Origin: Alistipes sp.
Lineage (GTDB): Bacteria > Bacteroidota > Bacteroidia > Bacteroidales > Rikenellaceae
DNA: 64,000 bases
Direction: 5' to 3'
Assembly (NCBI GenBank): GCA_017532885.1
Contig: JAFXIS010000078.1
Span: 1-64,000, forward strand
Part shown: piece by piece, positions 57,152 through 64,000 of the stretch
How the letters are laid out: every line of letters begins with the position of its first letter
Position numbering within the stretch: position 1 is the first letter of the stretch
Notes under the pieces: model-generated
What the model was told of the DNA's origin: nothing
Databases searched by the model: none
The model's input: only the letters and a program-made list of their open reading frames with translations
Position numbers and translations under genes: made by a program

Positions 57152-58876
57152 ATGAGAAGGTCCAATTACGATAAGTTCCCGTCTACGAAGATTTCAGGTG
57201 CTGTGACATGCGGTTGGCAGGATATTATTGCAATGATACAATCGCATATGGGGCATCGCCGAGTATTGGCGATAGATCTCTATCTCGGAGTATATGAAAG
57301 TGAGATTTTTGAGGCGTTTTCAAGTGTTGCAAATGCTACAATAATAGATGTGCGTAGCCTTTTGAAATCGGAGAGCGAGATTTTGAATATGACATCGCGT
57401 TATATGACGAACGATGTTCTGTTTGGGTATGTGTCGCCTTTGCGCCTGGATGATTACTTTGACGAGGATAAATTGTCGAAGTGTCGTTGTGACATGGCGA
57501 CATCGGAAGAGTGCTATATCGTTATAGGAACGGGTGCTGCGAGGGTTGCGGATGATGCGATGATTGTTTATGTCGATATGGCGCGCTGGGAGATTCAGCA
57601 ACGCTTCCGTCGTCATGAGGTGAAGGCTCTGGGTGTGGATAATCATGCGGAGGCTCCGTCGTTGCAGTATAAACGCGGATATTTTAATGATTGGCGCATA
57701 TGTGATAGGCATAAGGATGAATACTTCGATAAGATAGAGTTCTGGATAGATACACACGAGCCTCATGCTCCAAAGATGATAGACCGCACAACTTTTATGC
57801 GGGGAATAGAGCAAACGGCGTCGGGTCCATTCAGAGTTGTACCTTTCTTCGACCCTGCGCCGTGGGGAGGTCAGTGGATGAAAGAGGTGTGCGATTTGGA
57901 TAGGTCGCAAGAGAATTTTGGGTGGTGCTTTGATTGTGTTCCCGAGGAGAATAGCCTCTATTTCGAAATCGAAGGGCACCGCTTTGAGATTCCTGCTGTG
58001 GATTTGGTGTTGCTAAAGAGTCGGGCATTGTTGGGCGAGGCCGTTGAGGCGAGGTTCGGTAAGGATTTTCCGATTCGATTTGATTTTTTGGATACAATGG
58101 GAGGTGGAAACCTCAGCCTTCAGGTGCATCCTACAACGCAATTTATATATGATAATTTCGGCATGCAATATACTCAGGATGAGAGTTATTACCTCTTGGA
58201 TGCCGGAGATGATGCTGCGGTATATATCGGAGTAAAGGAGGGTATCGACCGAGATGCGATGATTGCCGATTTGAAGGCTGCACAGCGTGGTGAGATAGTG
58301 TTCGATACCGAGAAATATGTTAATCGTATCTCGGCGCGCAAGCATGACCACTTCTTGATACCCGGAGGTACTATTCACTGCTCCGGAGCAAATAGTTTGG
58401 TTTTGGAGATAAGTTCAACGCCCAATATCTTTACATTTAAGTTGTGGGATTGGCTGCGTTTAGGTCTTGACGGAAAGCCGCGTCCGATAAATATCGAGCG
58501 AGGAGAGAAGGTGATTAATTGGGGGCGTGATACCGATTATGTATATAATAATTTATACAACCAAGTATCTATCGTCGATTCCGGCTCGGGCTGGGTTGAG
58601 GAGCGAACCGGATTGCATCAGAATGAATTTATCGAAACTCGCCGACATCGTTTTACTGCGCCGGTCAAGCATAATACCTGTGGCAGTGTGAATGTGCTTA
58701 ATCTTGTCGAGGGCGATGTTGTATCGGTGGAGAGTGTGAATGGTGAGTTTGAGCCATTTGAGGTCCATTATGCTGAAACTTTTATAGTCCCGGCCGCTGT
58801 CGGAGAGTATATAATCCGCCCATGCGGAGAGTGCGACAAGGAGTATGCAACCATAAAGGCGTATGTTCGTTTTTAG
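57152..58876 (+). CDS. Mannose-6-phosphate isomerase-like protein with extra N-terminal domain
   Basis: Type I phosphomannose isomerases interconvert mannose-6-phosphate and fructose-6-phosphate with a zinc ion. In this 574-residue protein the isomerase part runs from about residue 230 (VVPFFDPAPWGGQWMKEVCDL) to the end; NLSLQVHPTTQF (about 318-329) supplies the Gln and His ligands and PGGTIHCSGANSLVLEIS (about 402-420) the downstream active-site region. The first 230 residues form a separate alpha/beta domain with a strand such as VLAIDLYLGVYE and MIVYVDMARWEIQQRFRR, reminiscent of P-loop kinase folds but with no Walker A loop. The start ATG follows the operator boxes directly. It leads an operon with a ROK kinase and an MFS permease. 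Confidence 0.82.
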   Translation: MRRSNYDKFPSTKISGAVTCGWQDIIAMIQSHMGHRRVLAIDLYLGVYESEIFEAFSSVANATIIDVRSLLKSESEILNMTSRYMTNDVLFGYVSPLRLDDYFDEDKLSKCRCDMATSEECYIVIGTGAARVADDAMIVYVDMARWEIQQRFRRHEVKALGVDNHAEAPSLQYKRGYFNDWRICDRHKDEYFDKIEFWIDTHEPHAPKMIDRTTFMRGIEQTASGPFRVVPFFDPAPWGGQWMKEVCDLDRSQENFGWCFDCVPEENSLYFEIEGHRFEIPAVDLVLLKSRALLGEAVEARFGKDFPIRFDFLDTMGGGNLSLQVHPTTQFIYDNFGMQYTQDESYYLLDAGDDAAVYIGVKEGIDRDAMIADLKAAQRGEIVFDTEKYVNRISARKHDHFLIPGGTIHCSGANSLVLEISSTPNIFTFKLWDWLRLGLDGKPRPINIERGEKVINWGRDTDYVYNNLYNQVSIVDSGSGWVEERTGLHQNEFIETRRHRFTAPVKHNTCGSVNVLNLVEGDVVSVESVNGEFEPFEVHYAETFIVPAAVGEYIIRPCGECDKEYATIKAYVRF

Positions 58877-58898
58877 AATTAAAAATAGAGTTTAGTTT

Positions 58899-59999
58899 AT
58901 GTATCAACACGACGAAAGAGTTGTTTTGACGCTTGATGCAGGAGGCACAAATTTCGTATTTTCTGCTATTCAGGGTTGCCGTCAGGTGGTGGAGCCAATA
59001 TCTATACCTGCCGTAACACACGATATAGAGGCATGTCTAAAGACAATCGCACAGGGCTTTGAGGAGGTGTGGCGTAAAACGACATCAACTCCGGTTGCTA
59101 TAAGTTTTGCCTTCCCCGGACCTGCGGATTATGAGCGTGGCATTATCGGGGATGCTCCAAATTTTCCTGCATTCCGAGGTGGTGTGGCTCTGGGGCCCTA
59201 TTTGCAGCAGCGATTTAATATCCCTGTATTTATAAATAACGATGGCAACTTATTCGCATATGGTGAGGCATTGGCAGGCGTGCTGCCTAAGATAAATAGT
59301 GAATTGCAGTGGCGAGGCAGTATGCGTCGCTATCGTAATTTGCTGGGTGTGACCATCGGTACAGGTTTTGGCGGTGGAGTGGTAATAGATGGGCATCTGT
59401 TGCGTGGTGATAATGGTGTCGGTGGCGACCTCTATCTGATGCGAGATAGGGCGAATCCTGAAATTATGGTTGAGGAGAGTGTCAGTATTCGCGCCGTAAA
59501 GCGTCATTATGCAGAATTGAGCCATGATGAGTCGGCGTTGGAGCCTAAGGATATTTTCGAGATTGCCGAAGGTATCCGTTACGGCAATCGTGAGGCTGCC
59601 GTAGAGAGTTTCCGTCGGGTTGGAAGTGCTGCCGGAGATGCTATTGTGAGAGCCTTGAATCTGATTGACGGCTTGGCTGTTATAGGTGGTGGAGTGATGG
59701 GTGCATCGAAATATATTATGCCGGCAGTGCTTGCCGAAATGCGTAGTAAGGTGCAGACCCTTGGTGGAGTAGGATTTGATTGTATGCAGAGCGAAGTGTA
59801 TAATTTGGATGATGAAATGGAATTATCCGGATTTCTTGCCGAGCAGGATATGATGGTTGAGGTCCCGTTCTCGGGCGAAAAAGTACCCTATATGTCACAT
59901 CGTAAGGTGGGTGTCGCTGTTTCCGAGCTTGGAACGAGCCGCGCCGTAGCTTTAGGTGCATATACTTATGCTTTGTCGGAGTTGGATAAAAATATTTAG
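58899..59999 (+). CDS. ROK-family sugar kinase
   Basis: A 366-residue cytosolic kinase of the ROK family, expected to phosphorylate a hexose or related sugar with ATP. The phosphate loop LDAGGTNFVFSAIQ (about 12-25), AFPGPADYERGIIGDAPNFP (about 70-89, with the ExPN-like segment), FINNDGNLFAYGE containing the catalytic Asp (about 112-124) and TIGTGFGGGVVIDG (about 153-166) are clear. The zinc-binding CxCGxxGCxE motif typical of ROK proteins is absent; the segment reads NGVGGDLYLMRDRANPEIM. There is no helix-turn-helix, so it is an enzyme, not a NagC-type repressor. With the isomerase next to it, mannose is the most likely substrate. Confidence 0.88.
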   Translation: MYQHDERVVLTLDAGGTNFVFSAIQGCRQVVEPISIPAVTHDIEACLKTIAQGFEEVWRKTTSTPVAISFAFPGPADYERGIIGDAPNFPAFRGGVALGPYLQQRFNIPVFINNDGNLFAYGEALAGVLPKINSELQWRGSMRRYRNLLGVTIGTGFGGGVVIDGHLLRGDNGVGGDLYLMRDRANPEIMVEESVSIRAVKRHYAELSHDESALEPKDIFEIAEGIRYGNREAAVESFRRVGSAAGDAIVRALNLIDGLAVIGGGVMGASKYIMPAVLAEMRSKVQTLGGVGFDCMQSEVYNLDDEMELSGFLAEQDMMVEVPFSGEKVPYMSHRKVGVAVSELGTSRAVALGAYTYALSELDKNI

Positions 60000-60004
60000 T
60001 AGCT

Positions 60005-61165
60005 ATGGGCGCGCAAATTGAAAATCGTAAATATGCCATCGTGCCAATAATGTTTGGCTTTTTTGTGATGGGATTCTGTGATATTGTGGGGTTTACCTCC
60101 GATTATGTGCAACATTCATTCGATTGGTCACCTGCCGTTACAGGATTTGTACCGTCAATGGTTTTTATATGGTTTCTCTTCTTGGGAATTCCCGTTGGCG
60201 GTTTGATGAATCGCTGGGGGCGTAAGCGTACGGTGTTGCTGAGTATGGCTGTTACGATTGTCGGTATGATGTTGCCGCTTGTGGCGTATAATAGCTTTAC
60301 CTGCATGGCGGCTTTCGCATTGCTGGGTATCGGAAATGCAATATTGCAAGTGTCGTTAAATCCGCTCTTGAGTAATGTCGTGACAGAAGGACGATTACTT
60401 ACAAGTACGCTGACTTTAGGGCAGGTTATCAAGGCCCTATCGTCGCTTTTAGGACCTGAAATTGTGCTTATAGCGACGCTCTATTTCGGCGATGAGCATT
60501 GGTACTATTGCTTCCCGATACTGGGTGCTATTACTATCCTTTCGGCTTTGTGGTTGGCTGCAACGCCTATTCAGCGCGAAGAGGTGGCTGCAAATAGTGG
60601 CATTTCGATGCGCGATAGCTTTGCGCTACTTAGAAATCGTGTATTGCTGATGCTCTTTCTGGGTATATTTTTTATTGTCGGTGTAGATGTCGCAACTAAT
60701 TTTATCAGCTCAAAATTGATGATAATGCGTTTCGACTGGACTCTCTCGCAGGCAAAAATTGCTCCTCAAATATACTTTTTGTGCCGCACCATAGGTGCAT
60801 TGCTGGGTGCTGTTGTGTTGGCTCGCGTTAGTGCAACGAAGTACTTTAGGGTTAATATTATTGCATGCATGGTTGCATTGGTTGTGTTGATAGTGACGCA
60901 GAATGCTTCCACCAATTTAGCATGTATCGGAGCTGTCGGATTCTTTGCATCATCCATTTTCTCGATAATCTACTCTTTGGCTTTGCAGAACAGCCCAGAT
61001 AAGGCGAATCAGATTTCGGGATTGATGATTACGGCAATTGCCGGAGGTGGCGTTGTTACGCCAATAATAGGTGTCGCTATTGCGCAGGCGGGGGTAGTAG
61101 GCGGAGTAGGTGTCGTTATTGCATGTACGCTCTACCTTGCGTGGTGTGCTTTTAAGTCGAGGTAG
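60005..61165 (+). CDS. Major facilitator superfamily sugar permease
   Basis: A 386-residue inner-membrane transporter with 12 predicted helices. The MFS signature loop GIPVGGLMNRWGRKRTVLLS between helices 2 and 3 (about 60-80) and a second-half counterpart LCRTIGALLGAVVLARVSATKYF (about 260-282) are visible. The sequence resembles the FucP/GlcP proton-symporter group of sugar permeases. It starts 5 bases after the ROK kinase stop. Coupled to the isomerase and kinase, it should import the monosaccharide released by the PUL enzymes, most likely mannose. Confidence 0.9.
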   Translation: MGAQIENRKYAIVPIMFGFFVMGFCDIVGFTSDYVQHSFDWSPAVTGFVPSMVFIWFLFLGIPVGGLMNRWGRKRTVLLSMAVTIVGMMLPLVAYNSFTCMAAFALLGIGNAILQVSLNPLLSNVVTEGRLLTSTLTLGQVIKALSSLLGPEIVLIATLYFGDEHWYYCFPILGAITILSALWLAATPIQREEVAANSGISMRDSFALLRNRVLLMLFLGIFFIVGVDVATNFISSKLMIMRFDWTLSQAKIAPQIYFLCRTIGALLGAVVLARVSATKYFRVNIIACMVALVVLIVTQNASTNLACIGAVGFFASSIFSIIYSLALQNSPDKANQISGLMITAIAGGGVVTPIIGVAIAQAGVVGGVGVVIACTLYLAWCAFKSR

Positions 61166-61174
61166 CAAAGATTA

Positions 61175-61223
61175 GTAAAAGAAAGAATAGAGCGGTTTCT
61201 TGCCGCTCTATTCTTTCTTTTAC
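61175..61223. terminator. Bidirectional terminator with 21-bp perfect stem
   Basis: GTAAAAGAAAGAATAGAG at 61175 begins a 21-bp arm matched exactly at 61203-61223 around a 7-base loop. The right arm overlaps the stop codon of the opposing acyltransferase gene. The outer part is A-rich/T-rich, giving termination on both strands. Confidence 0.88.
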
Positions 61224-62311
61224 CCTATAATCCATTTGCTGCTGGGGATGAGGGATATGAGCTTTACCGAGAGATATGAGCAGGCGAATGTCGCTATGGC
61301 GATAAGCGGAATATCCAACGCCGTAGGTAATGCCAAGCCATCCTTTATAAGCGCTACGCAGGGTCCTAACCAGAAGATATGCACAAGGTACATTCCAAAG
61401 CTCAGGTTCGAGAGGTTTACGATAGCCTTAGGCTCTGAGGTCGCCTCGATGCAGGTGAAGAGCAGGAAGGCTCCAAATGTCAGCATTACGCAGTTAATGG
61501 TGCAGAATGCCCAGCCGACCTCAATAACGGGTGTCGAGTGTACAACGCCCGGCACGGCCTGCACATAGAACGAATAGATTGTAATTGCAGCGCCTGCAAG
61601 CATCGCCGAAAGTCCCACCCAAAAACGCTTTGTGCGGCTCCAATCGATATGCACGCGGATATAGTGCGCCAAAACCAAATAGCCCAAATATCCCGAGAAG
61701 TTCCACAATAAATGATACTGATTCCAGAAGCATTCGCCCCACAACTCGCCAAACCAACGATTCAGGTAAGGCATTGAAGTTGAAATGAGGAACAGCAGAA
61801 TAAAAAATTGCTCTTCGCGTTTGGTTGCTTTCTTAAGCCATGGTGAGATAATGGGGATAAAGAGGTAGATGCCCAAGAGTGGGTACATAAACCAGAAATG
61901 CCCCGCCATAGTGGGGAAGTTCAGCAACAGACGCTTTATGTCGGTGGTTGCTGTTGCGCAATCAATACCACCCCACAAAAGTGGCAGTGTGCTGTAAAAA
62001 ATTGCGAAAAATGCCCACGGTGGTACGATACGCTTAATGCGACTTTTGTAAAAATCCCACGAGGTTTGCTCCTCTCGCATGGGTACAAGCAAAAATGCCG
62101 AAACAATCATAAACAGGGGTACTGCCATGCGCGAAAATCCGTCGTAAAGCGACACCCAAAGGCGGTCAGCCTCGTCTGTAAGGAATGATTGCGGGCCTGC
62201 CATTGCCGATTCGCTCACCATGCCATAAAAATGCTCGCTGGCGTGTACCAGCATCACAAGAAAGCATGCGAAGATGCGGATGTAATCAATATATACAATA
62301 CGATTTTTCAT
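61220..62311 (-). CDS. Acyltransferase-3 family membrane protein
   Basis: A 363-residue inner-membrane O-acyltransferase (OafA/acyltransferase-3 family), typically acetylating cell-surface sugars. It opens with RIVYIDYIRIFACFLVMLVHASEHF, where the His of LVHASEH is the family's catalytic candidate, and has about ten membrane helices; a short RMAVPLFMIVSAFLL segment (about 60-74) is also typical. The acceptor is not identifiable and no glycan synthesis genes are nearby. The stop codon lies in the arm of the terminator hairpin shared with the permease gene. Confidence 0.87.
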   Translation of the reverse strand: MKNRIVYIDYIRIFACFLVMLVHASEHFYGMVSESAMAGPQSFLTDEADRLWVSLYDGFSRMAVPLFMIVSAFLLVPMREEQTSWDFYKSRIKRIVPPWAFFAIFYSTLPLLWGGIDCATATTDIKRLLLNFPTMAGHFWFMYPLLGIYLFIPIISPWLKKATKREEQFFILLFLISTSMPYLNRWFGELWGECFWNQYHLLWNFSGYLGYLVLAHYIRVHIDWSRTKRFWVGLSAMLAGAAITIYSFYVQAVPGVVHSTPVIEVGWAFCTINCVMLTFGAFLLFTCIEATSEPKAIVNLSNLSFGMYLVHIFWLGPCVALIKDGLALPTALDIPLIAIATFACSYLSVKLISLIPSSKWIIG

Positions 62312-62346
62312 TAGTAGCGTTTTTTGTTTAGGGGGTTAATATTTTG

Positions 62347-62354
62347 CAAAGATA
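62347..62354 (-). promoter_or_regulatory. -7 element of the acyltransferase gene
   Basis: TATCTTTG on the minus strand, 35 bases before the start codon. Confidence 0.5.
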
Positions 62355-62391
62355 AAATTTTCCGAGTAAAAAAATCTTTTTTTTGATGGAT

Positions 62392-62425
62392 TTAGTCGTT
62401 TAGCTTAAAATTTTTAGTAGTTTTG
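62392..62425 (+). promoter_or_regulatory. Pyrophosphatase promoter
   Basis: TTTG at 62392-62395, 22 bases, TAGTTTTG at 62418-62425; start codon 22 bases on. Confidence 0.6.
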
Positions 62426-62447
62426 TAAAGTTATAAATATTCAAACT

Positions 62448-63140
62448 ATGGGAAACAAGATAAACGACCCTATTGCCCGATTGATGGGTTTGCGATATAA
62501 ATCGCATCCGTGGCATGGCCTTGAGGTGGGTGAAGAGGCCCCTGAGATTGTTACTGCTTTTATCGAAATGGTACCTACCGATACCATTAAATATGAGTTG
62601 GATAAGGTGAGCGGTTATATCCGTATTGACCGCCCGCAGAAATATTCGGTTGTCGTTCCGGCACTCTATGGTTTTATTCCGCAGAGTTTCTGTGGCGATT
62701 CTATTGCCGAGTATTGCATGCAGCGTAGCGGTAGAGAGAATATCAAGGGCGATAGTGACCCGTTGGATATTTGCGTATTGACCGAGCGTACCATTTCGCA
62801 TGGTGATATCATTGCAAGCGTAAAGCCTATTGGCGGATTCCGTATGTTGGACGGCGACGAGGCTGATGATAAGATTATTGCCGTATTGCGTAACGATGCT
62901 ACATATCGCGGTTATGGCGATATTGAGGAGTTACCACATATCGTTGTCGATAGATTGAAACACTACTTCCTCACATATAAGGATATGCCGGCCGTGGACC
63001 GCGATAGCGAGCAGCGTCAGCGCAAGGTCGAGATAGTTGCTACCTATGGCCGCGAGGAGGCTTACGAGGTTATTCGCCGCTCGTTGGAGGATTATAAGAA
63101 TCACTTCCAGAGTTTGGAGGATATTTTGCGACATGTGTAG
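62448..63140 (+). CDS. ppa: Inorganic pyrophosphatase (family I)
   Basis: Hydrolyses pyrophosphate to phosphate, pulling biosynthetic reactions forward. The 230-residue cytosolic enzyme has the family-I signature: EMVPTDTIKYELDKVSGYIRIDR (about 41-63), YGFIPQSFCGD (about 76-86), DSDPLDICVLTE (about 103-114, with metal-binding aspartates) and the second-half loop DDKIIAVLRND (about 144-154). It is longer than the 170-residue E. coli enzyme because of an N-terminal extension and a longer C-terminal helix, as is usual for Bacteroidetes homologues. A serine dehydratase gene follows 23 bases later. Confidence 0.94.
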   Translation: MGNKINDPIARLMGLRYKSHPWHGLEVGEEAPEIVTAFIEMVPTDTIKYELDKVSGYIRIDRPQKYSVVVPALYGFIPQSFCGDSIAEYCMQRSGRENIKGDSDPLDICVLTERTISHGDIIASVKPIGGFRMLDGDEADDKIIAVLRNDATYRGYGDIEELPHIVVDRLKHYFLTYKDMPAVDRDSEQRQRKVEIVATYGREEAYEVIRRSLEDYKNHFQSLEDILRHV

Positions 63141-63163
63141 TCGTATGTAATTGTATGTAGATT

Positions 63164-64000
63164 ATGGAATCGTTAAAGGTTTTATATAAAATCGGACACG
63201 GCCCTTCGAGCAGCCATACAATGGGACCGCGTAAGGCTGCTGAGATTTTCCTCGCAAAGAACGACACTGCCGAGGCGTTCCGTGTGACGCTTTATGGCTC
63301 ATTAGCGGCGACGGGTAAGGGACACTTGACCGATACGGCTATTCGTGAGGTTTTGGAGTGTAAGGCGCCGACCGAGATAGTGTGGTGTGCGGATACTGTC
63401 AAGGAGTATCACACCAACGGCATGTTGTTCGAGGCTCTTCAAGGTGGCGAGGTCGCCGATAGCTGGGAGATTTACAGCATCGGTGGAGGCGATATCGCAA
63501 GCCCCGAGATGCCTCATTTAGCGGGCGAAAAGATTTATCCGCTCACTACGGCGAAGGAGATTTTGGCGTGGTGCGACCGTGAGGGTAAAACCATCTGGGA
63601 GTATGTTCAGGATAGCGAGTCCGAGGATATTTGGGACTACTTGCAGCAGATTTGGGAGTCGATGTGCTGCACGATAGATAATGGATTGAATAACGATGGT
63701 GTGTTGCCCGGAGGTTTGAAGGTTGCGCGCAAAGCGGGTACCTATTGGGTGAAATCCAAGGAGTATGGGCCTACGATAAGCAACCGTTCGCGCCTATATG
63801 CTTACGCTCTTGCCGTTTCGGAGGAGAATGCTTCGGGTGGAGAGGTTGTTACGGCTCCAACATGCGGCTCATGTGGCGTGTTGCCGGCGGTTATCTTCCA
63901 TTTGGCAGATGTGAACGATTATCGCCCGATTCGTATCCTCAGGGCTTTGGCTACGGCGGGTGTATTTGGAAATATTGCCAAGACAAATGCTTCGATTTCG
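63164..64000 (+). CDS. sdaA: L-serine ammonia-lyase (serine dehydratase), truncated by the window end
   Basis: Iron-sulphur-dependent enzyme that deaminates L-serine to pyruvate and ammonia. Translating from the ATG at 63164 gives MESLKVLYKIGHGPSSSHTM and continues open for 279 codons to the window edge. The beta-domain signature GHGPSSSHTMGPRKAA lies at residues 11-26, and the alpha-domain motif SGGEVVTAPTCGSCGVLPA (about 228-246) carries cluster cysteines. Both domains are on one chain in single-gene form. Roughly two thirds of the usual 400 residues are present; the rest lies beyond the window. Confidence 0.9.
   Translation, partial: MESLKVLYKIGHGPSSSHTMGPRKAAEIFLAKNDTAEAFRVTLYGSLAATGKGHLTDTAIREVLECKAPTEIVWCADTVKEYHTNGMLFEALQGGEVADSWEIYSIGGGDIASPEMPHLAGEKIYPLTTAKEILAWCDREGKTIWEYVQDSESEDIWDYLQQIWESMCCTIDNGLNNDGVLPGGLKVARKAGTYWVKSKEYGPTISNRSRLYAYALAVSEENASGGEVVTAPTCGSCGVLPAVIFHLADVNDYRPIRILRALATAGVFGNIAKTNASIS

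Overview
The window is bacterial chromosome from a gut-type member of the Bacteroidales, plausibly near Alistipes/Rikenellaceae, though genus is not provable here. Evidence: many start sites are preceded by the Bacteroidetes promoter pattern (TTG/TTTG, about 20 bases, TAnnTTTG); there is a SusC/SusD polysaccharide locus; the Rnf order is rseC-B-C-D-G-E-A; and several proteins belong to Bacteroidetes-rich families (DUF4998, DUF5000, DUF4369-thioredoxin lipoproteins). I see no phage, transposase, integrase, CRISPR array or rRNA. One tRNA (Gly, anticodon CCC) is present.

Layout. 1-8.4 kb holds housekeeping genes (L27, DUF2461, TrkA, deoxynucleoside kinase, RNA m5C methyltransferase, MerR regulator, NIF3, zinc-ribbon coiled-coil protein), interrupted by a TIR-domain protein with a lectin/FGE-like C-terminus. 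8.4-15.8 kb is NAD synthetase followed by the complete Rnf operon, then rubredoxin. 16.1-36.4 kb is a divergent GntR/UTRA regulator and a nine-gene polysaccharide utilisation locus (PUL): SusC, SusD, two discoidin-like lipoproteins, GH92, GH43-like, a clan GH-D enzyme, GH36 and GH38. 36.4-44.7 kb returns to housekeeping (PheT, UbiA-type prenyltransferase, EamA transporter, LepA, acyl-CoA synthetase). 44.7-49.2 kb, on the minus strand, carries an ECF sigma factor with a membrane partner and two thioredoxin-fold lipoproteins. 49.5-50.3 kb is the tRNA-Gly with a repeat-rich 730-base scar. 50.3-56.8 kb has three exported Gfo/Idh/MocA oxidoreductases, an ApbE-like flavin transferase, a small membrane protein and a periplasmic choloylglycine-hydrolase-family enzyme. 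57.1-61.2 kb is an operon of a large phosphomannose-isomerase-like protein, a ROK kinase and an MFS permease. The end holds an acyltransferase, inorganic pyrophosphatase and a truncated L-serine dehydratase.

How it fits together. The PUL is built for alpha-mannose- and alpha-galactose-containing glycans (GH92, GH38, GH36). The isomerase/kinase/permease operon 40 kb away is what a cell needs to import the released mannose, phosphorylate it and convert it to fructose-6-phosphate. Both promoters carry the same 12-bp palindromic box (core TGTCYAWACAT) immediately after the -7 element, in both cases with a second box centred exactly 20 bp downstream. A further copy lies upstream of the GntR gene. 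I infer one GntR-controlled mannoside regulon split over two loci; this is the most interesting system in the window.

Other points for a second look: a NAD synthetase whose glutaminase domain has lost its catalytic cysteine, the exported oxidoreductase/ApbE cluster, the TIR-lectin protein, the scrambled tRNA flank, and a dispersed repeat of about 35 bp found three times at gene ends.
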